A stretch of 64,000 bases of DNA. Origin: Humulus lupulus (taxonomy: Eukaryota; Streptophyta; Magnoliopsida; Rosales; Cannabaceae). A program made the position numbers and the translations under genes. Location of the stretch: positions 96,777,411-96,841,410 of the forward strand of contig NC_084795.1 of assembly GCF_963169125.1 (NCBI RefSeq). The letters run 5' to 3'. Below are positions 12,172-23,175 of the stretch, one piece after another (the first letter of the stretch is position 1; the number at the start of each line of letters is the position of its first letter). The notes beneath the pieces are model-generated. The model was not told where the DNA came from. It saw only the letters and a list, made by a program, of their open reading frames with translations, and did not search any database.

Positions 12172-12564
12172 GTGTTGGCGGGCTTTCTAGTAGAAATTAA
12201 CTCATTTCAGGGCGAACTCGAATATGAGGTGAAACTAACAGATGAAGATTGGGTGTGGGTGATGAGCACAGACGGGTTAGTAAATGTCAATTTAGCAGGC
12301 ATAGGAGTGTTTTTAGAGGCCCCATTCGGGCTAAGGATTGAAGAAGCTCTACAATTGCAAGACAGAGTAACCAATAATGAGGCAGAGTATGAGGCATTTA
12401 TATATGGGCTAGAGATGGCAAGTAGCTTGAGTATCAAACGACTGAGGGCTAGAGTTGAGTCAAAACTGGTAACTGAGCATGTTAGTGGAAATTTTAATGC
12501 AAAAGAGCCTAGAATGAGTAGATATCTGAATACTGTGAAGCGTCTGCAAGCCAAACTCATGTAG
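12172..12564 (+). pseudogene. Tat0 second (archaeal-type) RNase H
   Basis: An open stretch of 130 codons with STDGLVNVNLAGIGVFL, where the usual DG(S/A) core Asp is kept, NNEAEYEAFIYGLEMA, the classical Glu-containing helix, and then ESKLVTEHVSGNF, where an Asp usually stands near Ser (D to E or K change). This second RNase H is restricted to the Tat branch among plant Ty3 elements. It follows the connector in a frame shifted from the upstream RNase H. The best-preserved domain of Tat0. Confidence 0.8.
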
Positions 12565-12699
12565 TTCGAGCTCACACAAGTGCCTTGAGAAATGAGCCAC
12601 CGCGTAGACGAGTTAGCTAAGAAGGTTTCATCAGAAAAATGTACGCGCAAATCATTGATCATCCTTAGCACAATTGACTGCCATGATTGTCAGACATGT

Positions 12700-12969
12700 T
12701 TCAAAATATCAAAACCAAGTACATGTTGGATGGAGCCAATATATATAAAGGAAGGAACATAGACTACTAACAAAGATGAAGCCAGGAGTTTGAAAGCCAA
12801 AGTTGTGCGGTACACACTAATCAATGACCAGTTGTATCGAAAGTCTTTCAATGGCTCCTACTTGAGATGTTTGAATCCAGACGAAGCTAAAATATTGATT
12901 GAGGATATTGATGAAGGAATGTGCGACAATCACTCGGGTAGCCGAAGCCTAGCTCATAAGGCTCTGACT
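12700..12969 (+). pseudogene. Tat0 integrase, N-terminal part
   Basis: 12790-12969 reads YTLINDQLYRKSFNG, LRCLNPDEA and SGSRSLAHKALT, the start of the Tat integrase zinc-binding domain (usual form H-x-G-x-H). It is cut at 12969 by a solo LTR and resumes at 14884; the five bases TGACT are present on both sides. Confidence 0.75.
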
Positions 12970-14883
12970 TGTAATGACCCACTAATCTAGACTATTTGGA
13001 CCATTAACGAAACTATACAAAAAACTTACATTTTTACGAAAATACCATAATTTTATTGAGTAACTTGTAAAAAATAAGAGTTACTTACAAATAAATAGAA
13101 TACTAAGAAGGATTTGGGATCCCATTGTCTTTAAAAACAAAACATGATTTAATAAAAAGACATTGCATAAGAATTGCGGAAAATACATGTAAAACCATAA
13201 AAAGACATAAAACAGTAACTACATCCTCGAATCGAATAACACTCGGCCCCTTGACTCCATTCACCATCGATACACATCCTCTAAGCGTCACGAATCTTTC
13301 CGCCTCTAAAGCTTATTTCCTGCACATAAACAGAAAGGAATGAGCCTAATGCCCAGCAAGGAAAAATCTAACACATAGTCATACACATCAATTTCATAAT
13401 AACGTAAAGACATATCATAACACATAATACACTTATTATAATGGCCATTATTACTTGGGGTCCCATAGACTAAACAAGCTTATGCCCATGAGATTAGTGG
13501 GGTCCTACCAGCTAAATAGGCTTATGCCCACAATCTTTTTGGGGTCTTGTTAGTCAAATAGGGCATAAGCCCAAGCCTACAACAGACACATCAATAACAT
13601 ATTCATAACATATGAAAACATAACACATAAGATAACATAAACATAAACATATAGATTCTAGCCTATTTTCCTTACCAAGGTTACCGGGATATAATGGACT
13701 GAGTTGGGACTTTTGGAACACTCCTAAAACCATAATGAACAAGAGTGAGTTGAAAGAAGGAAAGAGATGAAAAGGAAATGAGAAGACTAAACCATTTGAG
13801 AGACATGCTTACCGAAACTTATGTGCTCAAGAACTTAGATTCCCTAACCAAAATAGAGATTAAGGTTAGAGATTGAGTAGAAGACTATGAGAAAGAAAAT
13901 AACATAATACAGAAATGAACTAGAGTTTTGGTTACCTCAAAGACTTGCAAGATCAATCTAACCACAACCGAAATACTAACGAACCTCACTTCCCAAAGTG
14001 TTTGATAAGCTTATGATGTTTAAGCTTATGATTTTCCCAAACCAGGTGTTTAAACTCTCACACTCACTTAACACTAGCAGCTTCTGAACTTAGAGTAAAA
14101 GGTGAAGAAATGGCTGGGTACTAGGTCCTATTTATAGAGTTTGGGAATGAAAGTATCTTGATTTTACTTGAATAAAAATAATGGCTTTTTAGGTGAAAAT
14201 CATTTGAATAATCGTTCAGCAGAGGCTGAAGACTCGTTCCAAAGATGCTGGACTGTTGAAGGAGTTTGAATGGCTGAAAGGAAATTAATTCAAAAGAGTT
14301 TGAATTTATGCTGGAGGAGGCGATATATCGCCCCCTGTAGGCGATATATCGCCTGGGCTAGTATGCCCGAGGCGACCATGCATCGTCTCGTGTTTTCCGT
14401 ATTTACGTGCTGCGATATATCGCCCCCTATAGCTGCGATATATCGGCACACGCTGAATATTTAAACACGAAATTACACATTTTTAGCTAAGTTTGAATGG
14501 AGTAAACAGCCTTGACTAAGCCCTCAACGTATTCAAAGCTGCTGACTGACCCTATAACATTCAAACTTTACCCTTATTTAATTTAATCCTCAAAAATACT
14601 TAATCCTTAATTACCATTCATAACATGTGCTTAAAATCCTATTGGCTGATATCTAAACCTTATAGTATAATAAATATAATCCTTAATATCAGTCACATTA
14701 ATCAAACCTTAGGTTATACTTAATATTCTTAAACTATAGGTTAAACTTAGAAAATCTATAAGTACTACTATGAGTGTCCAATTAATTCCCGGTCTGAACC
14801 AAAAATCCACAGTAACAAAGATAATACTATACATACTATAATACTACTAAACAATTAGCTAAGTAAAGTTCTTGGACTCTACA
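12970..14883 (-). repeat. Solo LTR of Tekay family B in the Tat0 integrase, TSD TGACT
   Basis: A 1914-bp LTR, plus-strand ends TGTAATGACCC and GGACTCTACA. It is flanked by perfect 5-bp duplications TGACT at 12965-12969 and 14884-14888, and the integrase frame continues across. Its relatives are the two LTRs of element B (52305-54298 and 62394-64000), which fix the coding direction as minus. A minus-strand TATA box (TATAAATA) lies at 14129-14136. No internal region is present, so it formed by LTR-LTR recombination. Confidence 0.93.
14319..14447. promoter_or_regulatory. Four clustered CGATATATCG palindromes in the LTR
   Basis: GGCGATATATCGCC, a perfect 14-bp palindrome, occurs at 14319-14332 and 14340-14353; GCGATATATCGC at 14412-14423; CGATATATCG at 14436-14445. 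In LTR coding direction they sit about 180-310 bp upstream of the TATA box, in U3, as paired sites separated by short CCCCTRTAG spacers. Eroded versions are in the same place in the other two family-B LTRs (53711-53850, 63795-63935). A binding-site cluster is a reasonable inference. Confidence 0.6.
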
Positions 14884-15823
14884 TGACTGCAGGATACTAT
14901 TGGTCATACATGATGGGAAAATCAAGACAATATGCTAAAATATGTGACAACCTTCGCATTCGGTTATTACACCATGGTTGTCCACAAAGTGGGGAATGGA
15001 TATAGTAGGAGAGTTGCCCAGAGCTGTTAAAGGAAAGTGCTACGTGCTGCTGGCCAATGATTACTACACAAAGTGGGTAGTTGGAGAAGCTTACAAAATC
15101 GTAGGAAAGGTTGATACAGTGAACTTTGTATGGAAGCACATTATTTCCCAGTTCAGGATCCCCATGGAAATTATAGTAGACAATGAAACACCATTCAATA
15201 ATGCCAAACTAAAGAAGTTGTGACAACAGTTCAAGATTTATCTAGGGTTTTCATCAGTTAGCTGCCCATAAGGGAATGGGCAAGTCAAGGCTACTCATAA
15301 AGTAATTTTTAGTAATATAAAGAAAATACTTGGAAGATAAAAAGGTAACTTAGTTGGAGGATTTTCCAAAAGTCCTATGGGCATACCGAACTATATGCAA
15401 AACTTCCACTAGAGAATCTCCATAAGCGATGGTATACAGAACATAAGCAACAATCCCAATAGAAATAGGGTTGCCAACTTTGCGCCCAAACATAGCAGCA
15501 GCACCAGCAGTCAATGCAACACAGCTTGCCCACAATTTAGATTTGCTCAAGGAATTCAGATAGGTATCTCATATTTACAACACAAAATACAAACGCTAGT
15601 TGACCAGCAATACCACAAATGTGTTAACCCAAGAGAGTTCTGGATATGGGAATGGGTGCTCAAAATGGTTTATTAGCAATCAAAAGGAACTAGAGCCTAA
15701 CTAGGAAGGGCCATTCCAGATCACAGAGTGATGGGCAAAGGTTCCTATACGTTACAAGAGATCCATGGTGGGAAGCACTTACCCAGAACGTGGAATTCTA
15801 CGTCTTTAAACAAATATTATTTT
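14884..15823 (+). pseudogene. Tat0 integrase, core and C-terminal part
   Basis: After the solo LTR the frame continues through a degenerate zinc-domain end to WGMDIVGELPRA (first catalytic Asp) and IIVDNETPFNN (second catalytic Asp) at about 14985-15205. GNGQVKATHK follows where the catalytic Glu is usual (Glu to Lys-type change). The tail has WAYRT, TRESP, and the closing HLPRTWNS-like motif near 15785, ending about 15823. Several in-frame stops. Confidence 0.78.
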
Positions 15824-16507
15824 TAGATTGTCTACGCTGCTTTTTTATTTGTATCTTCGCTTTGTAGGAATTGTAAATGAGCAGCTATAATAAATAAAGA
15901 CAATTTTTGCTGAAGATACTCTGATTACCTATTTATGTGTCTAACAAATTTTCATTCTTATGCCAAACTAGGATAAAGTTCTCATGAGCTATCTCATAAC
16001 AAACTATTTGTAGAATTAGAACAATAATCACGAGATACTGCACAAAGTGGGGAATCAAAAGTGCAAGTACTCTCATTCATCATATAATCAAATCTTGTCA
16101 ATGAAAATCAGAGCACGCGACTTAGACATTCCAAAATTCAGAGAAATCACAAAAATCAGAGGCAGTTACAACAATAATAACACCTTTGACCGAGTAATGT
16201 GAAAAACCATTATGGAATTTAATGATAAATTTGATAGGTCGAGAGGATCATGACATCTATAAATAACCACATTTGTATCAAGGAAGGGAAGCAAAACACC
16301 ATAAGCGGTTGTGAATACATGAGAGAGAAAAGGTTCTAGATTTGATCCCATACATCTCAAAACTGCTACAACACCTAGAAATAATGAGCGATTATAGCCA
16401 AGAGGACTCATTACCCTTTCAAACACTTAAGCGGCTAGCTTATCGATGAAGGAAGCCAATAATTATCATGGTCAATTTATGGATGAAGGGTCTGCGACGA
16501 CGAAGAC
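15824..16507. other. 3' region of Tat0, no clear gene
   Basis: AT-rich sequence after the pol end. The minus strand has an 86-codon open stretch (16166-16426). Its position matches where Tat elements often carry an antisense ORF, but I see no family motif in it. No PPT or LTR of Tat0 is recognisable. Confidence 0.4.
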
Positions 16508-16710
16508 TGTGACGTCTCAAATTTTCTATTAAGGCTTAGTGCCTTGATTAGCGTGCCAGGAGGGCACGTGGGGTGATTACGTGGTAATTAATTAAATAAA
16601 TATGTGATTATGTGTATTATATGAGTTATATCATGATATGAATGTTTATGCATGTTTAAGTGTATTAAATGTGCTTATAGGCCCGTTTCCATTGAAAAGA
16701 GCATTTTCAT
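16508..16710 (+). repeat. 5' stump of a family-A-like LTR
   Basis: The sequence from TGTGACGTCTC on follows the first 200 bp of the LTR at 7152 (shared 'attaaggcttagtgcc', 'gtgccaggagggca' and 'gcatgtttaagtgtatta' type stretches). It stops abruptly at 16710, where the Tat1 LTR begins, so Tat1 inserted into it. The remainder is not in the window. Confidence 0.7.
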
Positions 16711-17627
16711 TATTATCCCTCAAAATCAAGAGATGACGTGCGAATGAGAAAGCAACACCTAGCATCTCAAGTGAGGTAAAAATGACAAAGTATTGAAAAA
16801 AAATTGATGAGAAAAAAAGGATAGGTCTAGGACCCATAGGGAAGACGGTCAGGCCTAAACTCCCTAGGGGTGGTCAGCTTGGCCCTAGCCACCCTAGGGG
16901 TGGTCGCCTTGACCCCAACCCCCAGGGGTGGTCAGCCTTACATGCTCAAGAGCCACATGGGTGGTCGGCCCACCCTATTCTTCATAAGGGGGTCGACCTA
17001 AACTCCCAAATACACATAAAGTTCACGATCGTTCCAATAGGCCTAGCACCCAAAAGATTCCTAGCACCGACAGGGTCAACAGACCTAGCACCCAAGCTCA
17101 AAAGGGTCATCAGGCCTAGCATCTAAGTCTCATAGACCAACTGAGACCTAGTGTTTTGCTGGATATTTCAATCGTGCATCATCAACCATGATCCAGAGAA
17201 AAAAATGAGAAGACCCATGGGGAGGTTGACACGTATCTTCACTATCCAATGATCGTGTACCAAACCACAATCCCCAGTCTTGTTTATCATGTAACAGCCC
17301 CCCCCCCCCCCCCTGAGTACTATAAATATAGGACCCAGGGCTTCATTTTAGGGGATCGATTTTTATATGGATATTTTATGGGGAGAAACTCTGGGAAAAT
17401 TTGTGACGAGTGAACTCTTCAGTTCATCTGTGTAATTGTCTATCGAGTGATTCAATACTAAAGACTAAGTGGATTGGGTTATTACTTTTCATTAGAACAG
17501 GGCTGAACCACTATAAATTTATGTGTGTTTGTTTAGATATTTGTACTCTATCGTATATTATATTTATTTTGTTCAAAATGTGTCATATAATGTACATACG
17601 ACCCTTGGCCAATTTCACAAGTCAACA
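16711..17627 (+). repeat. 5' LTR of Tat1
   Basis: A 917-bp LTR, beginning TATTATCCCTC (TG mutated to TA) and ending AAGTCAACA. It is closely similar to the LTR at 32606-33413. TATA box TATAAATATA at 17321-17330. U3 has several GGTGGTCGGCC-like motifs (16865-16995). It contains a run of 16 or so C residues near 17298-17313 and an extra segment of about 100 bp (17040-17150) that is shortened in the other copy. Confidence 0.88.
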
Positions 17628-17650
17628 TTTTGGTGCTTTCATTAAGAGTA
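17628..17650 (+). promoter_or_regulatory. Primer binding site region of Tat1
   Basis: TTTTGGTGCTTTCATTAAGA immediately follows the LTR end. The same sequence (with GAGAG) follows the LTR at 33413. Its position and conservation make it the PBS; I do not assign the tRNA. Confidence 0.7.
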
Positions 17651-17685
17651 TGGAATAAAAAAAACACACTTTCATCAGTTTTACG

Positions 17686-17894
17686 ATGCCTCTAAAACCC
17701 AGTCAGACGAAGAAGACAGCTCCCATAGATTCCACCACTAAGGATCCCATCGATCTCGTTAATGGGCCTCATGTGGAGGTTGGAGATCAACCTGATGCGG
17801 AGGATCCACAAGACGCTCACCTAAAGGAGATGGCACAATTTCTGGCAAGGCAGGAAGTCTTTGTTGTAGAAATTGCCCTCTAGAGGGTGACTAT
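17686..17894 (+). pseudogene. Tat1 gag N-terminus, truncated
   Basis: Begins MPLKPSQTKKTAP and runs 65 codons to a TAG at 17881. It is nearly colinear with the gag start of Tat2 (33471 on). The gag sequence continues three codons past the stop and is then cut by the CACTA terminus at 17895. The rest of gag and all of pol are missing between here and 30571. Confidence 0.8.
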
Positions 17895-18593
17895 CACTAC
17901 AAGAAAAAATTCTTTTAATAAGACAAAAATGTGTTATCAAAATATACCATAACACTTTTTGACGTGTTAAGACCAACTATGTTATCGTATGTCAGGGTAC
18001 TTTACATAACACTTTATCATTGTTATGCAGATGTGTTATTATACTGTCAATGATAACACACTTTCTATGTTATTTTAATAAATAGATAAGTGTTTAATTA
18101 TATTATTTATAGTCGATTATATAACACATTTCAATACTTATAAATTTTTGTTATACTACACTTTAGTATAACACATTTTTTGTGTTATATAATGAAGTTT
18201 GCATAACAAAATTCTTTACTTATAAAAAGTGTTATTGTAATAGATATTATAACACATTTTTCGTATTATTTTAATATTTAGGTAATCTTAAATTCTCATT
18301 ATATATTCATTTATATAACACTAATTTATTCTATTATATTTTTATTTATATAATTAAAATTAGCTTTCTAATATATACTAGCATCATCAAATTAACTTGA
18401 TTTTCAAATAACAAAAAGTAAAAACATTCAACACTGTATTAACAATCCACAAATTAGTTTAAAACATTGAACACTGTCATCAACAACAAAATGTTCTTTA
18501 AGTATTCAAGTAGTCTTAAATATTAAACATATTGAAAAGTTACTACTTTCAGCACAAAATATTCTACAGCTGCCCAACACAAAGCCTTCAAAA

Positions 18594-18899
18594 TTAAGTA
18601 TCCTTTTCTATTTCGCTTGTCACATCTGCAAAATAAACAAAGAAATATTTTATTGTTATTATCTAGCATCACAAATTACTTCAAGAAAAATGCTATGGAA
18701 ATTATTTCCAAAGAGAGGACACCACATACAAAATAATGAGTTCACAACTACACCAAAGCAAACAAAGAAACCAAACACTAAATTATAAAACATTGGTTCT
18801 TTTTTGAATATGAAAATGTACCTCTTGGAATAACTTTTTTAGAAGGCCATGCAACTGTGGAACCAACTACTTCTTGTATTGTAAGCATCACATTATTAG
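18594..18899 (-). pseudogene. Last two exons of a CACTA-encoded protein
   Basis: The minus strand at 18899-18822 reads QEVVGSTVAWPSKKVIPR, a motif of the type (G-S/T-x-V-A-W-P) seen in proteins of plant En/Spm transposons. It ends at a GT donor (18821). The next exon begins at 18625 after a TTTGCAG acceptor and joins in frame, giving DVTSEIEKDT and a stop at 18594. The phase match across the 196-nt intron supports the model. The upstream exons are not recognisable. Its role in transposition is inferred from the family only. Confidence 0.6.
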
Positions 18900-21702
18900 G
18901 ATTAAAAAAGCTTTAGGAATTTATGTTTGTTTTGTTTAAAAATTATCTGAAATCCCACAAAATTTTCACTGCTCTCATTTTTTTCCTTCTTCATTTTCAA
19001 ATTTGTCTTCATCTCTCTCTCTCTCAAAAAAGAAAAAAGAAGAAAAAAAAGAGAACTCTATCTTCATACTCATTTGTTTTCTTCACCAAAGAATATATAT
19101 TTATATTATGTATAAACTAAATAATATGCAGTCTCACAAAGTCTCTATGTGTCGAAACCACTTAAGATAGATACTCCAATGTGTATTTAACTAAAGAAGA
19201 AAATGAAAGTGTGTCCTCTCCTCTTTACATGCCAAGACTTAATCTGGTATCCCTGACCCTATTATTGTGAATCTTTTTACTAGGCAAAGAACACCCATAC
19301 TGCTTTTTTCTGTGCATCCAACCAAATCAACCAGGACTTGTTAAAGACAAGGAAAATTCCTAAATCTCAACAGAATTCCAAGACCAAATGTAGGAGATTT
19401 TTTTTATATATTAACTAAACTTGAAGATGAGAAGAAAACCGTGGGATTAGCAATAGAAGGCTCGGAGCTAAATCATGTTCACTCATTACTAAATCAAGTA
19501 GACTTGAAAAGAAAAGCTCAAAATAATGAATCTCCTTTACTCTATTCCAAATAACAGAGGTATGTTTTAGATAATGTGTATTTTAGGAACTATTTGATTA
19601 CCATAAAAACAGAGCAATTAGACTAAGAGACAAAAGGATTTGAATCATATCCTTGATCATGGGAGCTTTAATTTTTTCCTACGAAATAACAATTAAACAA
19701 AGCAACGTTGTTAACTACTATTTTAAAACGTATATTGTTCACTGAGACTATGCATCTTTTCTATCTCCTCTATCTTTTCTCTGTCTCAAGACTTGTTCAT
19801 ATCTATGTACCTCCAACCACAACAACATATCTATGTACCTCCAACCACAACAACATTTACTAGCTCTCTTAGCTTGGATCTCTTACCATAGCACTGCACA
19901 AGTCCTGCTAAGTTCTTCACTTTATCAAGTCTTATCAGTCAAGAAACCACTACATCAGAGTTTAGAATAATAAAATTAAGATTTATCTTTTAGTACTTTC
20001 TAAGGAAAAATCACCTTAATAAGAAAAACCATAATTAATTTCTGAGTTACTTAGAAAAAAAATCAAGAATTTATTGTGAGAATAACATCAAGCTAACAGT
20101 TTAACACAAGGCATCACTTTCCACAATCTACATTTGTCAGATAAAGCTCATATTTCTTGCTCTACTGCTTAAGTTACATTTGTCAGACAAAGCTCATATT
20201 TCTTGCTCTACTGGTTATGTTGAGCTCTTATGTGAAATTGTACAAGTTTCCAAGTAACTTGGTTTCTCATATTTAAAAACAAAAATGCTTGATGGTCTCC
20301 CTGTACCCATGCCCATTGATGTCAACTTTTAGGTATCGAAGTGTAAATCCCTATCTCAAATGACAAAGTTGCTAAGTGGCCTATTGTTAATAAAAAATAA
20401 CGAGAACAAGAATAATAACTAGTAGTAATAATTGTAAAAAAAAAAGGATTTTGGACACAGAATACTACAAACCTTGTATAAAAATATGTATTTATTTATA
20501 TAGCCTTTATAATTCGATGTGTCATAAACTAGAACACATATAACTTATCGAAAATAACACATGAATATGCAGTAAAGATATGCATAGGTAAATATATATA
20601 TTTATTAAATAAGAATATAACAACATACTCAATAAAATTAAGATAGGTTTTAAGAAAAGTGAGCACTAAAGCTTAAGAATAGATCTTAATCTAATATAGT
20701 AGCAAGTTGAGATGAACTGAGGTGAATTATCAATTATGACTTCTATTTTTTAATGGTTGAAAACAGGGGAAGTCTTTTTAGATTTGGAATACTAGTGCAG
20801 TCAAATATGATATTAATAACTCAGTTATTTTTCTTTTCATATTTTCTACAAAACTTGAAAAGGTAAAATGCAACATCCTGTTATCAGCTGATATAAACTT
20901 GATTGATACTTTTCATATTGCCTTAAATGAACTTTAACATATATATATATATTACATATCACCTAAGAAAATTAGCATAGTTATTGATGATTGTTGCTTA
21001 TTATGACCATGGAAATGTGTCCCTAAAGCTAATGTGGTGGGTGGGTCTTGGCAAGTCACACGATTAGTGCAGAATTGGGCTTACGGACAGCAGTAGTTTA
21101 TCAAATTGTGGAGCATATGTGTCCAGTGTATGTGTATGTGTGTATAGTTGCTCCATTGATTGCCTATTATCATATATATATATATGTGTGTGTATGTCTG
21201 TGTTGTATTCAATCATGGAAGAGTGTAGAGATTTAGGAAATAAGTAAAAGTTTGTAGAGTATCTTATAGTGGTATTGCTTGGAGTCAATCAATGATTTTT
21301 CAACTCTTCTCTTTTTAGTGACTCAACCTGTGTTTTCCAGATCTAGCCTTCCACTCCGTTTCTTTGATATTTATATATATATGTATATATGGCAACGCTC
21401 AAGAAAAAATATAAGTTAAAACAAAATCTCTCTCACTTTTTTCTGTAGACTTTTATGAAAACAAAGATGGCATATAACTTTTGACCCTATTCTCTTATTT
21501 TTGTATCCCTTTTAATAAAGTCTTATATATCTCTCTCACTCACTCACTTAACTCATATCAATAATCCATAGTCATTTTCATATACAAGAGTTTGATGTAA
21601 TTGACTAATGGGTTATCCATCCTATCAATGCTTACTGTTTTAGAATACCTTATTATCCATCATCTTTGGAAGTAGTGTATATTTTCTTTCTTGACTTTTT
21701 TC
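18900..21702. other. AT-rich non-coding stretch within CACTA 1
   Basis: No gene seen. It contains a 29-bp tandem duplication at about 19800-19857, (TA)n runs at 20938-20953 and 21170-21184, and the first copy of a dispersed direct repeat (20001-20277). Short open stretches (for example 18923-19120, 21048-21288) are low-complexity. Confidence 0.5.
20001..20277 (+). repeat. Direct repeat X, copy 1
   Basis: Matches 22346-22579 over its length. This copy has an internal tandem duplication of about 43 bp (the 'acatttgtcaga' unit at 20133 and 20176) that the second copy lacks. Confidence 0.8.
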
Positions 21703-22015
21703 TCAATGGACAACACAACAGATGCCATTCTACAAACAACCATAAGAAAATATTTGGTAGACTGCTCCATCATAACTGTGGTTCACAGAATCCCAACTGT
21801 CATGGACTGCACTAAGGTGCTTGCCATTAGTGATGGTCAGTACTAAACTTTTCTACTCAATTCAACAATTTTTATACATATATATTCAGTGTTTATAAAC
21901 TAAGGCAACACTTGAGATTTTGACAGGGATGTTGGTGGAGTTTGATGAGCCAACTAAGCTCATAAAAAATGAGGGGTCACTTTTCGGTCAGCTGGTGAAG
22001 GAGTACTCGTCTTGA
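21703..22015 (+). pseudogene. ABCC-type transporter C-terminal fragment (two exons)
   Basis: Exon 21703-21835 reads [11 protein letters not shown], then [16 protein letters not shown] and KVLAISDG: the end of the second nucleotide-binding domain of an ABCC (MRP) transporter, including the H-loop His in VVHRIPT. A GT-AG intron (21836-21926) follows, and exon 21927-22015 gives [22 protein letters not shown] and a stop, in phase. This end resembles plant ABCC10-type proteins. Walker A, Walker B and the transmembrane parts are absent; upstream sequence is non-coding. It is a captured host gene fragment inside CACTA 1 and not a gene. Confidence 0.85.
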
Positions 22016-22150
22016 GCTACAAACACTGGCACTTATTTTGAGGGTTGATTGGTAGTTACAAGTGTTTTGGGTATTTTATTTTAGCCAAGTGAAGTTTTTT
22101 GAATAAGATTTTGGTGGAGCAGCTAGTGGGTGTTTAGTTTTCGTTTTTAT

Positions 22151-22241
22151 AGATTAACAAGTGATTATTGTATTAATTTTTATTTTTTAAAAAATGTTGA
22201 ATATTGTAAAACTTGGTCATAGACCAACCATGTGGTGTATT
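22151..22241 (+). repeat. Direct repeat Y, copy 1
   Basis: 91 bp just downstream of the ABCC fragment, repeated at 22598-22688 with few changes ('acttggtcatagaccaacca' in both). Confidence 0.8.
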
Positions 22242-22345
22242 TCTTTATTTTAATTCTGTATTTTGGTTTGGCTCTCAAAATATGGTCTGTGTTATTGTCA
22301 TGTTTAGTATTGATGATATATAAAGAAAAATTGCCAACTTGAGTC

Positions 22346-22688
22346 TAAGGAAAAATCACCTTCATAAGCAAAATCATAATTAATTTATGAGTTACTTAAC
22401 AAACAAAAATCAATAATTTATTGTGAGAATAACAGCAAGCTAAGAGTTTAACACAAGGCATCACTTTCCACAATCTACATTTGTCAGACAAAGCTCATAT
22501 TTCTTGCTCTACTGCTTAAGTTGAGCTCTTATGTTAAATTGTACAAGTTTCCAAGTAACATGGTTTCTCATATTTAAAAAAAAAAATTAATTTTTAAAGA
22601 TTAACAAGTGATTATTGTAATAATTTTTATTTTAAAGAAAATGTTGAATATTGTAAAACTTGGTCATAGACCAACCATGTGGTGTATT
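22346..22688 (+). repeat. Composite second copy of repeats X and Y
   Basis: 22346-22579 copies 20001-20277 and 22598-22688 copies 22151-22241, so two blocks that lie 1.9 kb apart are fused here with a 19-bp A/T joint. 22689-22896 is AT-rich with no gene. Confidence 0.8.
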
Positions 22689-23095
22689 GATAACAACAAT
22701 TGATAACAACATAATCAATTAATCTGTCTGTAAACATAACACTCATGTTATACTAATAAAATAAAAATCAGCCACTAGATCAAGTTTTTTTTTTAAATGG
22801 TGTAAAACTAGTGTGTAAATATGTGTTCATGAAACATAGGTTAAAAAAACAAAAAAAGTTGTTGAGAAAATAATTGATAATATAATTTCTGGTCATCTAC
22901 ACTACAACAAATTTGATATACAATGACTCCCTACAATGTCTTACACCATTGGTGTAAGACATTAAAACTTATCATGGGTTTTAAATGTCTAATGGTGTAA
23001 GACATTGAATTTTTTTATTAATGGCTACAATTGTAAGACATTAAAAATGGTGGAAGACGTTGGAAATAGGCTGAAGAAGTGGCTAGGAGTACATT

Positions 23096-23175
23096 ACGTG
23101 GCACGTCTCCCAGTGGGAGATGTTGGAAGTACTCCCGTGTACATCCAACATCTCCCACTGGGAGACGTGCCACGT
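23096..23175. repeat. Perfect 32-bp inverted repeat, 16-nt loop
   Basis: Left arm 23096-23127, right arm 23144-23175, perfectly complementary over 32 bp and built from GTCTCCCAGTGGGAGA units. It lies about 200 bp inside the left end of CACTA 2 and would fold into a long hairpin as RNA. Confidence 0.9.

Larger units (their letters stand above)
9492..16507 (+). mobile_element. Tat-type Ty3/gypsy element Tat0 without visible LTRs
   Basis: Plus-strand pol in the order gag zinc finger, protease, RT, RNase H, second (archaeal-type) RNase H, integrase. The extra RNase H is the hallmark of the Tat branch (Ogre, Retand and relatives). The left end is cut by element A2 within gag. The integrase is split by a solo LTR (12970-14883). 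Its own LTRs are not seen. Stops and frameshifts occur throughout. Confidence 0.85.
17895..22896 (-). mobile_element. CACTA transposon 1, left terminus and body; right end not found
   Basis: Opens with CACTACAAGAAAAAATTC, the typical terminal repeat of plant CACTA (En/Spm) elements, next to a possible 3-bp target copy TAT (17892-17894). 17920-18330 is packed with GTGTTAT/ATAACAC words in both orientations, the usual subterminal repeats that bind transposase. Minus-strand terminal exons of a CACTA gene follow at 18594-18899. No matching TTGTAGTG end with flanking TAT was found, so the right limit is a guess; it may extend to 30570. Confidence 0.65.

Noticed and set aside
12207..12671. Minus-strand ORF of 154 codons
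   Set aside because: It overlaps the second RNase H of Tat0, which has clear family motifs on the plus strand. The antisense frame is open by composition.
15350..15550. Minus-strand ORF with a hydrophobic, membrane-like translation
   Set aside because: It is the shadow of the Tat0 integrase tail, whose plus-strand frames (WAYRT, TRESP, later HNLDLL) explain the sequence.
16166..16426. Antisense gene in the 3' region of Tat0
   Set aside because: The place fits a Tat antisense ORF, but the 86-codon frame has no recognisable domain and no similarity that I can see to the one at 30571-31160.
21048..21288. Overlapping ORFs on both strands near a TA/TG microsatellite
   Set aside because: Translations are low-complexity (YTHTHT and VYVYV types) and result from the microsatellite.
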